Of a stretch of 64,000 bases of DNA, positions 1 to 9,640 are shown one piece after another. The position numbers and the translations under genes are program-made. Position 1 is the stretch's first letter. Each line of letters opens with the position of its first letter. Under the pieces are notes generated by a model that did not search any database, was not told where the DNA came from, and saw only the letters and a program-made list of their open reading frames with translations. The DNA comes from Symbiodinium natans (taxonomy: Eukaryota; Sar; Dinophyceae; Suessiales; Symbiodiniaceae), in NCBI GenBank assembly GCA_905221605.1, contig CAJNDS010002286.1, forward strand, positions 257,501 to 321,500, read 5' to 3'.

Positions 1-28
1 CTAAACTCTAAACCCTTGGAGCTGCGAG

Positions 29-75
29 GAGTCAAAGCGGTCTGGTGAGCGAAGGAAGTGCAAGTGGTGCCTCAA
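29..75 (+). CDS. DHHC gene exon: start of cysteine-rich domain
   Basis: Reads [16 protein letters not shown], the first CxxC pair of the DHHC cysteine-rich domain. It ends in phase 2 at AA, followed by a GC donor (76-77), and completes K with the G that opens the next exon. The exon start after the AG at 27-28 is a guess; the gene continues upstream of the window. Confidence 0.75.
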
Positions 76-3000
76 GCTCCTTGGCTCAAGGGACGGCGAT
101 TTTCGGGATTAGGGGGTTTGGGGTTTAGGGTTTAGGGTTTAGGGTTTAAGGGTTTAGGGTTTCGAGGGTTTAGGGTTTAGCGGGATTTGGGGTTGTAGGA
201 TTTTAGGACCCTTCCACTCCACTTCATCCGCCTCGAAGCTCCCGGCTAGATATCTTCGCACACCACGACCCTCAGGGAACTACGTCGCACTTGTTATCTA
301 TAAAAAACAGCTACTTAAACTGTGGGCCCAGTGGTACCCTTTACCATTTTTTGTTCTGGGTTCCCTTTTTAGTAGCCAACAAAAAAAGGGAGAAACCTCT
401 CACAACCCCTTTTTTCTTTTTCTTCGTTGGGAATGACCATGAGGAAATGAGGTACCCCACATGTACGCTTAAGGGCCTAGACAGGGGACCTACTTCCTGA
501 CTAAGAACTAGTAGGCTTTTGACACCTAAACCCTCAACGCAAACCCTAAACCCTAAACCCTAAACCCTAAACCCTGAGCCCTAAACCCTTCTTTGGCTGA
601 CTCTGAAAATCTGGCGGGCACGCAGGTTCAAGCCTGACCGCACCCACCACTGCCGGGCCAGGGACCCATCTGGTGCGGTGTGGGCTTGGGAAGTAGTAGA
701 AGTAGGGTTCGCAGGCCATCACGAAGATACCCCCCAAAAGAACAGCATAATCTTTACAGGAACACCCAAAAAGAGGTATCTATCTGGAGAGATTTCTTAA
801 AGAAACAGGAAAAAGCTACACCCGGAGTGGGTGGCTGCAGAGGGGCGGTAGAAAGTTCCATGCCCGAACCAAACCAAGAATTCATCTTTCCTTTGCTTCC
901 ACAGCCCCTATGTTGAGGGTGTTTAGGGTTTTTGTGGGGGGGGGGGGGGGTTTGGGAGTTTAGGTTTTGGGGGGTTTAGGGTTTCGGGAGTTTGGGGCAG
1001 AGGGTTCAGGGTTTAGGGTGTATGAACCATAAGCCCTTTGAGGGTTTCATCTAGTCCCTGAAGGCTGCATTGCGCAAGGCATCTCTCAAAAAGCTTTCTA
1101 TGGGTTCTCTGGGATAGGCTCCATGGGGTCTAGGGGTTATTTGGAATTTGGGGTTTAGGGTTTAGAGCCCTATGCCGAGTCGCTGAGGTGACTTCCGAGG
1201 CACAGCACTGTGCACTTGGATATGCGGTAGCCCAGTGGTACCCTATTTTTTTGGTTATTGGTTCCCTTCTAGAAGCACCAACCCAAAAAAGGGGTGCCCT
1301 TATCATCATATGGTTACTGGGCTACCAAGTACCCCAAGCCCGAAGCCCTAAACCCTAAACCCTAAGCCCTAAGCCCTAAGCCCTAAACCCTAAATCCTAA
1401 ACCCTAAGCCCTAAGCCCTAAGCCCTAACCCTAAACCCGCTACCCTAAGCAGCCCAGAGCATCCGGTCATTTTAGCTGCCGTGGGGTGCAAACGTGAGAA
1501 GGTCTGCAGAATGTGCATCCTCAAGATGGACCACCACTGCCCTTGGATCTACAACTGCGTAGGCTTCAGGAGCGCCACTCCTACGGCAAGTCGGGTGTAG
1601 GGTTCAGGGGTTAGGGGGTTAGGGGTTTAGGGGTTTAGGGGTTTAGGGGTTAAGGGGTTAAGGGGTTAAGGGGTTAAGGGGTTAAGGGTTTGGGGGTTTA
1701 GGGGCTTAGGGGCTTAGGGGTTAAGGGTTTGCGGGTTTAGGGTCTAGGGGTTTCGGCTTTGTATTGACAAAGAATGGGTCTTTGTGTCGTATAATTCAAA
1801 AGTCTAGACATTGTAAGGGGACAAGCCAGGCACTCATGTGGGCATGCCCCAAAATGGGGGACACCCCTTCCCCCCCCCCCCCCCCCCCACCCCAAAAAAA
1901 GTGACTAGATAAATAATTATATAAATAAATATAAAGAAAAAATATATATAGATTTACATAAAAGCAGGAAGAAGTTGCAAAAAGTCCACTCCAAGAGGGT
2001 TCCTAAACCCAGAACCCATTCTCGGAAATCTCGGTGTAGGCTCCCGCACTACTTGAAAGTTCATGGGTACTTATACGTAGGGTTTCAGTCCACTAACTAT
2101 GATTACTAAACCATAGGTACCCTACTTACAACCCTACTTATAAGTACCCATGAACCTCCAAGTAGCTGCTTATGGAGGCAGGCCCCAATACACCAATGGC
2201 TTTACGAGCGTCGAGGGTGCGATGGACTGATGCATCAGAGACCCCGTAGGGTTTATAGGGTTTTGGGGTTTATGGGGTTTAGGGTTTAGGCTTATGGGGG
2301 AAAGGTAAACTGATGTAAACCCTAAACCCTGCACACTACACCCTACACCCTAAACCCTAAACCCTAAACCGCCAAACATGCGGGGGAGGAACTACAAGTA
2401 CTTCTTCCTGCTGCTTGTGTACACCAACCTCGACTCTCGGAAGATCAAGTGCTGCAAGGTCCATGAGGGTTTCGGGTTTCGGGTTTTCGGTTTTCGGGTT
2501 TAGGGTTTAGGGTTTCGGGTTTAGGGTGTAGGGTGTAGTGTGCAGGGTGTTGGGTTCGGGGTTGGTAGAGGACATCTAGTTCAAAACCAAATCCTGCAAA
2601 ATTCTTGAGCAAGCCAGAGCCCCCAATCAAGGGGTATAAGGAGTGACTTTCTAGAAGGGACCCTCAATCTTATTCCCTCATACTACCCTATATACCTAAG
2701 TAGCCACTAAGAAACCCTTAAGGTCCCTTATAAGGCCCTCCTCTAGTCCCTTGACCCAAGTGCTGCCAAGGACTGTGCCCTAATAGTCACGACGATGCTG
2801 CCCTCGGTGAGGCTGGTCGGATGTTCTCTGCAGATCACTACTTGGAGGTTCATGGTACTTGTTAACCCATTAAGACTGCACTTACAACCCACTTGTATGC
2901 CTGTTAGGTGCCCTATTATGGTTATAAGTACAGTTATAAGTACAGTCATAGTCGTAAACCCTAAACCCGAAACCCTAAACCCTAAACCCTAAACCCTAAA

Positions 3001-5165
3001 CCCTAAACATAAGTACCATGAACCTCCATGTAGGAATGGAATTTTGGCGAAGGTCTTGTGTTCGATGCTCGGGTATGCGCAGGCCTTCCATGGCATCTGC
3101 CGGTTTCGCAGATTTCCGTCAGCTTCCGCGCATAGGGTTTAGGGTTTAGGGTTTAGGGTTTAGGGTTTAGGGTTTAGGGTTTAGGGTTTAGGGTTTAGGG
3201 TTTAGGGTTTAGGGGTTCCGAAAGCAGTTTTTCCGGACAATGGCTGGCAGGGCCGGCACACAGCCGGCAACTCCGTTCATGACAATGCGCCCTGGCTCGC
3301 ATCAGGGTTGCGACGTTTATTCTGCGTTGGGGTGTAGGGTTTCGGGTTCGAGGTTAAGGGTTTAGGGTTCGGGGTTTAGGGTTTAGGGTTTAGGGTTTAG
3401 GGTGCGACATCATGCCGCCTCAGGGTCCTTTGAGAGCTGCCTCATGCCAGAACTCGTTACGGTGATGGTGGTGGTGGTGGTGGTGGTGGTGATGAAGGTG
3501 ATTGATACCATTATTTGGTTTAGGGTTTAGGGCTCAGGGTTAGGGTTTAGTATTGGGGTTTAGGGTTTAGGGTTTCGGGTTTAGGGTTTAGGGTTTAGGG
3601 ATAGCCAACCGCAAAGAAGGGTGCCCTTATCATGACATGGTTACTGGGCTACCAAGAAGGTGGTTGATACCATTATTTGTTCTTCCCCTTCTTCTTCTTC
3701 TCATTCATCCTGCACTGTATATTATAATGAACTAGCTCGTCTATGATTTTTGATGAACGTCCCAACATCCTCAACCCCTGGGGCCTGGGAAGAAGCCCAG
3801 GTTTCTCCTGATCTTTGGAGAGACTCTGGCGGGGTTCCTTTGTGTCGGGGGCCTGGCGCCTGAAAGGTTTGCGGACACGGAGCCCCTACGCCACAACCCT
3901 GCGCCTCTGGGATATGTAGTCCTTACTGGTTCTCAGCGGAAGCATGAGTGAACGGGAAGTTGCATGGCGATAGGGTGTATGAGGGCTCTTAAGGGCCCAT
4001 AGGTACCACGTAACCTTCAGTGTGAGGTAAGCAACTGAAGTATGTACCCTGTTTAGCCCCTTAAAGGGTACTGTTGGTGGATATAAGGTATTATGTACCA
4101 GTAGGTTCCCTAGAGCAGGGTTTTGGCTCCTCCGACACCATCTCACTGGGGTGCATGAGCCGACGCTTAAACACTTACTGGTTTAAGGCTGTTTGGGGCT
4201 TAGGGTTCACAGAAATGCAATATGTTTTCAGGGTCCCTCAACTCCACACCAAGAAGAGAATGATTGGGCTTGAGGGTTGACAGTAGGGTGTGGATGAAGG
4301 GAGGGACGTAGAAGCTGCGAGACCCAACAAAGCCCTAGACGCCTGAGTGCAAAGATCTGCACTTCCAGCAAAGCCTACACACTAAGACCCTCAATCCTTA
4401 AACCCGAAACCCCTAAACCCCTAAACCCCTACAGCCCAAAAACCCTAAACCAGCACTCCGGGGCGCTTTGAGGTCTTAGTCACCATGTTCCTGGGCTTCC
4501 ACGTCTACCTCATGCTCCAGGCGTCTTCGGGAAGCCAGGTTCAAGGAAGCCTTGAGGGGGTTTTGGTTTAGGGTTTAGGGTTTAGGGTTTTGGGTTTGGG
4601 GTTTGGGGTTTGGGGTTTAGGGTTTAGGGTTTAGGGTTTAGGGTTCGAGCCCTAGAGAACGGAAAGCTGCTCATGCTCATGATTGGGGTCGTTTTTGCTA
4701 TGGTGTCATTGATGTGATGGCTCTTTTGTTAATTCTGTTCTTCAACTGAGTACTACTACCATCTACTCCCATTCTCAAGGCATGTTACATGTTCAATCCA
4801 GCATCAACTCCAAGACAGCTAGGGGTTGCGTATTCTTGCAGGGGTTTAGGCTTAGGTGTTATGGGGTTCGGGATGGGGGAAGGACCAGATTGAGCAGTCA
4901 TTGGAGTGTGCGTGCTGGCTCGGGAGGTTTGCGAGTGAGGATTTGGGACGTCGGCCTAGAAAGGCCTCAGACATGTGCCCAAATCCAGAGATGACCCTGA
5001 AGAGAGGCATAGGCATGCAGCTCATGCGCTTGCGAGGATGTGCTCACATCCTGCCGAAGAAACAGCTTAAATTCAACATGCCTTACCCAGAGCGTAAGAA
5101 CGGGAAGCAGGCGATGACCACCATCGAATTCTGCGAGAAGCCGCTGGGACTTGAAGCTGTTTTTT

Positions 5166-5196
<31 letters not shown>

Positions 5197-5993
5197 GGGG
5201 TTAGGGTTTAGGGTTAGGGTTTAGGGTTTAGGGTTTAGGGGTTAGGGGTTAGGGGTTAGGGTTTAGGGTTTAGAGTTTAGGGTTTAGGGTTTAGGGTTTA
5301 GGGTTGAATTTGTTGTGCCTCAGGTTGTTGAGATTCAGGCGGTTCAGGGCTTAAAACCCACTAAACCCCTATGATTGTTCTTGCTGAGTGCAGCTGTGGT
5401 TCCTTAAGTTCCTTGTGAATCTTTCTGCCATGAGTGTATAACCCTAAACCCTAAACCCTAAACCCTAAATCCTAACCCCTAAACCCTAAGCCCTAAACCC
5501 TAAACCCTAAACCCTACTTCTCGGGACAAGTACAAACCCGACCTCACATCGTTGAGGTCGACTCGGGGTGGCTTTCGTGCCTCTATCTACGATCGCGGGA
5601 TCGCAAGAGCCTCAGTGCGGACCGTGTGGGAGAGGGTTTAGGGTTTAGGGTTTAGGGTTTAGGGTCTAGGGTTTAGGGTTTAGGGTGCAGGGTTTAGGGT
5701 TTGGGGTTTAGGGTTTGGGGGCTTGGAAAAAATCCAGCTTCTGCCAGCTGGGGAGTGCACCGTACCAACGTCTACCGTAACCCATAGACCACCCCGCCTA
5801 CACCCCAACCCTAAACCCTAAACCCGAAGCCCTAAACCCTAAACCCCAAACCCTAAACCCTAAACCCGAAACCCTGAACCCAAAACCCTAAACCCTAAAC
5901 CCCCCCAAGAGTCATGTGCTGGGCTGAAGCCAGGTTGGCAACGTCAAAGCTATCCTCGGCGACAACCCGCTCTTCTGGCCGCCTCCTTACCAG
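29..5993 (+). CDS. DHHC-type protein S-acyltransferase (palmitoyltransferase), multi-exon gene, 5' end outside window
   Basis: Integral membrane enzyme that transfers palmitate from acyl-CoA to protein cysteines through an autoacylated DHHC cysteine, usually on Golgi, ER or plasma membrane. Nine exons can be read: 29-75, 626-656, 1502-1569, 2389-2431, 2771-2806, 4454-4520, 5111-5139, 5557-5598 and 5930-5993. In order they encode [32 protein letters not shown] followed by [68 protein letters not shown] and [15 protein letters not shown]. These are the cysteine-rich domain with the catalytic DHHC, transmembrane helices 3 and 4, the TTxE motif and the following conserved segment. Seven exon joins keep frame, with introns GC-AG, GC-AG, GA-AG, GA-AG, GC-AG, GC-AG and GA-AG. 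At least one exon between 2,807 and 4,453 was not placed. TM1-2 lie upstream of the window; the C-terminus may reach 7,124. Family call is firm; exact ends are inferred. Confidence 0.88.
112..190 (+). repeat. Intronic TTTAGGG array
   Basis: G-rich telomere-type block 36 bp after the donor of DHHC intron 1, with degenerate units (TTCGAGGG, TTAGCGGG). It pairs with the CCCTAAA block at 540-592 in the same intron. Confidence 0.9.
325..402 (+). mobile_element. Partial copy of the GGTAGCCCAGT MITE-like family
   Basis: Contains GCCCAGTGGTACCC, a T-rich stretch and GTTCCCTTTTTAGTAGCCAAC-like sequence shared with the full copy at 1226-1326. The right terminal repeat is not preserved. Confidence 0.5.
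540..592 (-). repeat. Intronic CCCTAAA array
   Basis: C-rich telomere-type block 34 bp before the acceptor of DHHC intron 1. With the block at 112-190 it forms an inverted pair around a 350-bp interior that holds a partial MITE-like copy. Confidence 0.9.
626..656 (+). CDS. DHHC gene exon: KPDRTHHC segment
   Basis: Reads [10 protein letters not shown], the canonical middle of the DHHC cysteine-rich domain (KPxRxHHC). Preceded by CGCAG; followed by a GC donor. A CCCTAAA block (540-592) lies 30 bp upstream. Only 31 bp long, so invisible to ORF calling. Confidence 0.85.
1226..1326 (+). mobile_element. 101-bp MITE-like element with 11-bp TIRs
   Basis: Begins GGTAGCCCAGT and ends ACTGGGCTACC, a perfect 11-bp terminal inverted repeat. 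The interior has GGTTATTGGTTCCCTT and AAAAAAGGGGTGCCC. It lies in intron 2 of the DHHC gene between G-rich and C-rich telomere blocks. Related copies at 3601, 18,746 and 31,447 show it is dispersed. No coding capacity. Confidence 0.75.
1502..1569 (+). CDS. DHHC gene exon: catalytic DHHC motif
   Basis: Reads [15 protein letters not shown] then IYNCVGF. Asp-His-His-Cys (1529-1540) is the active-site motif, and its Cys is the acyl-enzyme residue; the flanking zinc-binding Cys and His are all present. Acceptor AAG at 1499-1501; donor GA (GAGCG) at 1570. CCCTAAA block at 1345-1445 upstream, G-rich repeat from 1597 downstream. Confidence 0.92.
2389..2431 (+). CDS. DHHC gene exon: transmembrane helix 3
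   Basis: Reads [14 protein letters not shown] after a split Arg codon shared with the previous exon (NCVGF-R-NYKYFF), the usual junction from the DHHC domain to TM3. Acceptor GGGGGAG; donor GA (GACTCT) at 2432. A telomere-type block (2,318-2,370) precedes it and TTTCGGG/TTTAGGG repeats follow. Confidence 0.85.
2771..2806 (+). CDS. DHHC gene exon: end of TM3
   Basis: Reads [12 protein letters not shown] in phase 0, continuing the hydrophobic helix of the previous exon. Acceptor GCCAAG; candidate donor GTGAGG at 2807, which would be the only GT donor in this gene. GACT occurs on both sides of the preceding intron. Confidence 0.6.
3128..3212 (+). repeat. TTTAGGG array, about 12 units
   Basis: Nearly perfect run of TTTAGGG units inside the DHHC gene region. 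Confidence 0.97.
3423..3460 (+). CDS. Possible DHHC gene exon (TM3-TM4 loop)
   Basis: Short open segment between TTTAGGG blocks after CCTCAG, ending before GTGATGG and a GGT microsatellite. It reads [12 protein letters not shown] in phase 0, which would suit the loop between TM3 and TM4, but nothing in it is diagnostic. Confidence 0.25.
3465..3496 (+). repeat. GGT/GAT trinucleotide microsatellite
   Basis: About nine GGT units interrupted by GAT, lying inside an intron between two telomere-repeat blocks. Confidence 0.9.
3601..3653 (+). mobile_element. Truncated MITE-like copy (right end)
   Basis: Shares AGCCAAC, AAAGAAGGGTGCCCTTATCAT and ATGGTTACTGGGCTACC with the right half of the element at 1226-1326. 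The left end is lost next to TTTAGGG repeats. Confidence 0.65.
4454..4520 (+). CDS. DHHC gene exon: transmembrane helix 4
   Basis: Reads TPGRFEVLV then [13 protein letters not shown], matching the amphipathic start and hydrophobic body of TM4. Acceptor CCAG at 4450-4453; GC donor (GCGTCT) at 4521. The donor side CAGGCG and the acceptor side of the next exon share CAGGCG. Confidence 0.82.
5111..5139 (+). CDS. DHHC gene exon: TTxE motif
   Basis: Reads [14 protein letters not shown] is the conserved TTxE motif that follows TM4 in DHHC enzymes. Joins in phase 0 to LMLQ of the previous exon. GC donor (GCCGCT) at 5140; a T16-G26 homopolymer pair and TTTAGGG repeats follow. Confidence 0.88.
5161..5200 (+). 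repeat. T16-G26 homopolymer junction
   Basis: A poly-T run directly joined to a poly-G run, then TTAGGG repeats. Similar junctions occur at 9,112-9,155 and, as C-A runs, at 14,328, 21,780 and 35,130. Confidence 0.9.
5557..5598 (+). CDS. DHHC gene exon: YDRG segment
   Basis: Reads [14 protein letters not shown]. The (Y)D-x-G motif is conserved after TTxE in this family. It joins the AA of the previous exon in phase 2 and ends CGC GG before a GA donor. Flanked by CCCTAAA (5441-5515) and TTTAGGG (5635 on). Confidence 0.75.
5930..5993 (+). CDS. DHHC gene exon: conserved post-TTxE segment
   Basis: Reads [20 protein letters not shown]. The GxNxxxxLGxNPLxW pattern is the last strongly conserved block of DHHC enzymes. 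Acceptor GAAG at 5926-5929 restores the Gly split from YDRG. CCCTAAA repeats (5806-5902) precede; TTTAGGG repeats start at 6004. Confidence 0.8.
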
Positions 5994-6090
5994 GGGCTCT
6001 CTGGGTTTAGGGTTTAGGGTTTAGGGTTTAGGGTTTAGGGTTTAGGGTTTAGGGTTTAGGGTTTAGGGCTTAGGGTGCGCAGACAAGCGG

Positions 6091-6160
6091 GTACCTTATT
6101 GGGGTCCTTATGGTTAGGGAATCCTGCTATTTGGGGGGGCCTATTCTCGTAAACCCCCAG
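6091..6160 (+). repeat. Dispersed GTACCTTATTGGGG element, copy 1
   Basis: GTACCTTATTGGGGTCCTTA, then CTATTTGGGGG and a GGCC(T)ATTCTCGTAAACC tail. Same layout at 12,829, 20,962 and, reversed, 25,547. Always in segments flanked by TTTAGGG on the left, i.e. intron interiors. Confidence 0.65.
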
Positions 6161-6171
6161 ATCCCCCCAAA

Positions 6172-6283
6172 ACCCTAAACCCTAAACCCTAAACCCTAAA
6201 CCCTAAACCCTAAACCCTAAACCCTAAACCCTAAACCCTAAACCCTAAACCCTAAACCCTAAACCCTAAACCCTAAACCCTAA
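6172..6283 (-). repeat. CCCTAAA array, about 16 units
   Basis: Uninterrupted CCCTAAA units, one of the longest perfect arrays here. It faces the TTTAGGG array at 6004-6078. Confidence 0.97.
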
Positions 6284-6773
6284 TTAGGGTACCCCCTTTA
6301 ACGGGGTCCGTCCTTGCAGATCTCGAAGCTTGAGTTGAAATGCTTGGGATGACTGGATGGAAGGTTTAGGGCAGAGGGCCTGTAGGCAGTAGGGTTTCTA
6401 GGGCCCAGGGTCTGCAGGATTTTACGAGTCGGGTTTCGGGTTTCGGGTTTCGGGTTTCGGGTTTAGGGTTTAGGGTTTAGGGTTTAGGGTTTAGGAGAGT
6501 TTATTTCGGGTTTCTAGGACCTCAGAGTAGACCCCTGTTTCATTTTTTTTTTGGGTTTGGGGGTTCCCTTACGATCCCCTGTATAGCATTTAAGCCAAGA
6601 ATGAAGAGGATACCCTTTTAATTCCTAGGTGACTCCCGGGTCTAGGTTTACGGGGCTTTGGGTTTAGGGCCTCCTAAACCCTAAACCCTAAACCCCCAAA
6701 CCCCTAAACCCCTAAACCCTGAACCCTGAACCCTGAAGCTTTGGCGAGGCTTCTGCCCATGGCGCCGTCGCAG

Positions 6774-6858
6774 GGACGCGGGCTCACGTTCGCCGCTGGG
6801 GCGAAATGGGATCGGCGCGCGTTCAGAGCTGTTGCAAAGCTGTTTAGAACTTGCCAAG
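6774..6858 (+). CDS. Candidate exon, possibly DHHC C-terminal region
   Basis: After GTCGCAG reads GRGLTFAAGAKWDRRAFRAV, flanked by CCCTAAA-type repeats (6674-6735) and TTTAGGG (6860 on). A C-terminal GxGLxF segment occurs in some DHHC proteins, so this may be the same gene; there is no firm link. Confidence 0.4.
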
Positions 6859-7055
6859 GTTTAGGGTTTAGGGTTAAGGGTTTAGGATGAAGTTGCCCTG
6901 CAAAATGCCGCCCGTGCCCAAGACCCCTCTCCCCCCCCCCCCCCCCCCCGGCAAGACAAGAACAAAAGCCCGATGCAGTACCTCCAAGCCCTCAACCCAA
7001 ACCCTAAGCCCCAAACCCTGATGCTCTAAGTACACACTGCCTTCAGCTTGCCCAG

Positions 7056-7124
7056 GTGACGGAGGACACGCGTCTGACGCAGGAGACCGGCTTCAGGGAT
7101 CAGGGACTTCCGGATGATCAGTAG
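7056..7124 (+). CDS. Candidate terminal exon with stop codon
   Basis: After GCCCAG reads VTEDTRLTQETGFRDQGLPD, then DQ and TAG at 7122-7124. Good third-position bias and an in-frame stop make it a plausible last exon, perhaps of the DHHC gene. TTTAGGG-like sequence follows at 7125. Confidence 0.5.
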   Translation: MTEDTRLTQETGFRDQGLPDDQ

Positions 7125-7351
7125 GTAGGGTTTGGGGTTTATAGGGCTTAGGGTTCAGGGAACGAAAGCCCTAAACTCTAGATATGGTGACCTTCTTGGA
7201 CAGATTTCGGTTTCTGTGCTCGAGCCGTTTTGGGGTGTAGCTCTTGGGTGTTAGGGTCCAGAAACCGAAGCCCTAACTCCTAAACCCTAAACCCTAAACC
7301 CTAAACCCTAAACCCTAAACCCTAAACCCTAAACCCTAAACCCTAAACCCT
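7125..7351. other. Gene-free segment: intron or intergenic
   Basis: Degenerate G-rich repeats, then about 100 bp without coding signal, then a CCCTAAA array from 7279. It follows a candidate stop codon, so it may separate two genes. Confidence 0.5.
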
Positions 7352-7402
7352 ATCTACAACATGATGCAGGGCTTTCCCTCCCTTGTGCAGGACATGGAGG
7401 CA
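7352..7402 (+). CDS. Candidate exon
   Basis: Reads IYNMMQGFPSLVQDMEAG between a CCCTAAA array on the left and, after 100 bp, a TTTAGGG array on the right. Possible GA donor at GACGTGG. No family recognised. Confidence 0.4.
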
Positions 7403-7772
7403 GGACGTGGCCTTCGTCCTCCCTGGCTTTCATTGTCCATCCATGGGCCCGGAACCTAAAGCCCCCAAGGCACAACCCAACAGAATCCCCCGCCCCCCAA
7501 AGCCATACAAGGCCTTTAGGGTTTAGGGTTTAGGGTTTAAGGTTTAGGGTTTAGGGTTTAGGGTTTAGGGTTTAGGGTTTAGGCCTTAAACCCCCGGAGA
7601 GACATGCAACCAGCAGCCCTTATCTCGAGACTTCTTCGGCTGGCGGACTAGTATACCTGAACCCTAAACCCTAAGCCCTAAACCCTCAACCCTAAACCAA
7701 CGCTAAAGCCCTCAAGCCCCCACGACCCGAAAATGAGAGCTGCGCTGCACGCCAGGGCGCCGGGCACACGAG

Positions 7773-7817
7773 GCCAAAAATGCCGCAGGCATTGCCCCCA
7801 AGCGTCGCACCGACAGG
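7773..7817 (+). CDS. Candidate exon
   Basis: After CACGAG reads AKNAAGIAPKRRTDR. CCCTAAA-type repeats precede (7655-7715) and TTTAGGG follows from 7831. Basic and unrecognised. Confidence 0.45.
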
Positions 7818-7832
7818 CGGGATCCTCACGTA

Positions 7833-8580
7833 GGGTTTATAGGGTTTAGGGTTTAGGGTTAGTTCTCGTGAGGGTTTCGGGTTTAGGGTTCCTGGGTGGG
7901 GTTTAGGACTTCATAAGCTTTAGGCAAACGGTCCAAGGAGGTGCGTAGGGGTTGTGGGGGGTTTAGGGTGGCTACGGTTTGCGGACGTGAGATGCACAGG
8001 CTTATCAGGAGTTTTTTTTTTTTTAATCTGGGTAAGGTTCGAAATGAGGGCCTACGCTGGCTTTGTCTTGCAAAGTGTATCCAGCTGACTTCGAGGTTTG
8101 GGCAGTGCAGGGGCCAAGCGCTCGTAGCCTATGGGCCGAAAATTCTTTCTTTACTGACAGTGTATACATATATGTATATGTATATACCACGTATATACGG
8201 ACGCCACATACAGGGTCCACATTCGGGGGGCCCGCAAGCCCCTCAACGGATTGTGGGCCTTGCCTCTCCGAGGGTAGCTTCATGGGCCCTTCCGATGCCC
8301 TTTTAAAGGGTGCTAACGTATGGGTCCTTAAGTCTATATAGGGCATATAAGGGGAAAATAAGGGGGGCACCCTTTGAAGGGGCCATACTAAGGGACCATG
8401 TAACTACCCCGAAACCCTAAACCCTAAGCCCTAAACCCTAAACCCCAAACCCTAAACCCTGAACCCTAAACCCCAAACCCTAAACCCCAAGCCCTAAGCC
8501 CTAAGCCCTACACCCCAAACCCTAAACCCCAAACCCTAAACCCTGAAACCCACTTTAAGGGCCTAAGGGACCATGCCACC
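7833..8580. other. Intron interior with no gene
   Basis: TTTAGGG block, a T-run, a TATATGTA microsatellite (8161-8200), paired ACCCTTT/AAAGGGT palindromic bits near 8,300-8,390, then a long CCCTAAA/CCCCAAA block (8410-8560). The overlapping ORFs on both strands around 8,023-8,370 have no coding signature. Confidence 0.6.
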
Positions 8581-8606
8581 ACCCCTAGAGCCTCTGTTTC
8601 TTCCAG

Positions 8607-8672
8607 CCGAGGCCGTACAGTAGCGGCGGGACCGGTGGGGCTCCCACTGAGACTGACCCTAGAACTTTCAGG
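8607..8672 (+). CDS. Candidate exon
   Basis: After TTCCAG, open in more than one frame (for example PRPYSSGGTGGAPTETDPRT), between CCCTAAA repeats and TTTGGGG/TTTAGGG repeats. Frame uncertain. Confidence 0.3.
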
Positions 8673-8699
8673 GCTTTCAGGGCCTTCTGGGAGGTTGAG

Positions 8700-9108
8700 G
8701 GTTTAGGGTTTGGGGTTTGGGGTTTGGGGTTTGGGGTTTGGGGTTTGTGGTTTGGGGTTTGGGCTGTCAGGGTCTCCAGGGTTTAGGCCTCTTCTGTGTT
8801 CTTTGAGCTAGGTGGGGTTTGTGCCCTCACAAGTGGCGGTAGGCCATATGAGACATCAGACATAAGACATGGCTGGTTTCAGCCACGTCTTCGAGGCTAG
8901 GCGCCTTCCAATTACTTATGTCGAGTTTGGGCACAGCAGGCATGTACAGGCACTGGAGATGTTGAGTCAGAGGCCGCTTAAAATCAGCTCTGGCCAATAG
9001 AGAATGAGACGAGTAAGCGACAAGGCGCGGGATCTTTGGGGAATCGTTGATTCAGGGTTGGCCCTGCACATGTGTGGCTCTTTGCGCGTCGGAAGCTCTC
9101 AAGTCGAA

Positions 9109-9157
<49 letters not shown>

Positions 9158-9500
9158 TTGTTAGCACTTGAAGCCCAGTCGGACGGAACCCAAAAAATCG
9201 ACCTGATTCGTCCGGCTTCCCATCCCCTTCCAAGCTGTAGGCCCTACAAACCCTATAGCCCCGATGATCGTTATAACCCCAATGACAATCCCTGTAAGCC
9301 CTACAAACCCTCGGAAAACCCTGCCAGACCTACCAAAAATTCCCTCAACCGATCCCAGGCTAAACCCCTAAACCCCTAAACCCCTAAACCCCTAAACCCC
9401 TAAACCCCTAAACCCCTAAACCCCTAAACCCCTAAACCCCTAAACCCCTTAGCCCTTAACCCTAACCCCTAGACCCTAAACCCTAAACCCTAAACACTAA
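8700..9500. other. Intron interior: G-rich block, unique DNA, C-rich block
   Basis: TTTGGGG repeats (8700-8765), about 300 bp without coding signal, the T-G homopolymer (9112-9155), then CCCCTAAA units (9361-9450), a variant with one extra C. Confidence 0.6.
9112..9155 (+). repeat. T-run joined to about 36 G
   Basis: Poly-T directly followed by the longest poly-G run of the window. Length is likely unreliable in the assembly. Confidence 0.9.
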
Positions 9501-9528
9501 ACAACCTGAACCTCCTCTGAGGCTCCAC
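9501..9528 (+). repeat. 28-bp dispersed repeat at an exon edge
   Basis: ACAACCTGAACCTCCTCTGA then GGCTCCAC recurs at 15,843-15,870 with one difference. Both copies directly follow a CCCTAAA block and precede an exon-like segment. Confidence 0.8.
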
Positions 9529-9583
9529 CGGCCAATCCGAAGAAGACTCGGCATCAGGATCTGGCTCCGAGGAGGAGTGGCGG
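9527..9583 (+). CDS. Candidate exon, acidic/serine-rich
   Basis: Reads TGQSEEDSASGSGSEEEWR, a low-complexity acidic segment. CCCTAAA repeats on the left; TTTAGGG array from 9641 on the right. Confidence 0.5.
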
Positions 9584-9640
9584 GGTGTCGGTGGTTGCAT
9601 GAATGAACCCTCACCCTAAACCCTATGGTTTGTTTCGGTT

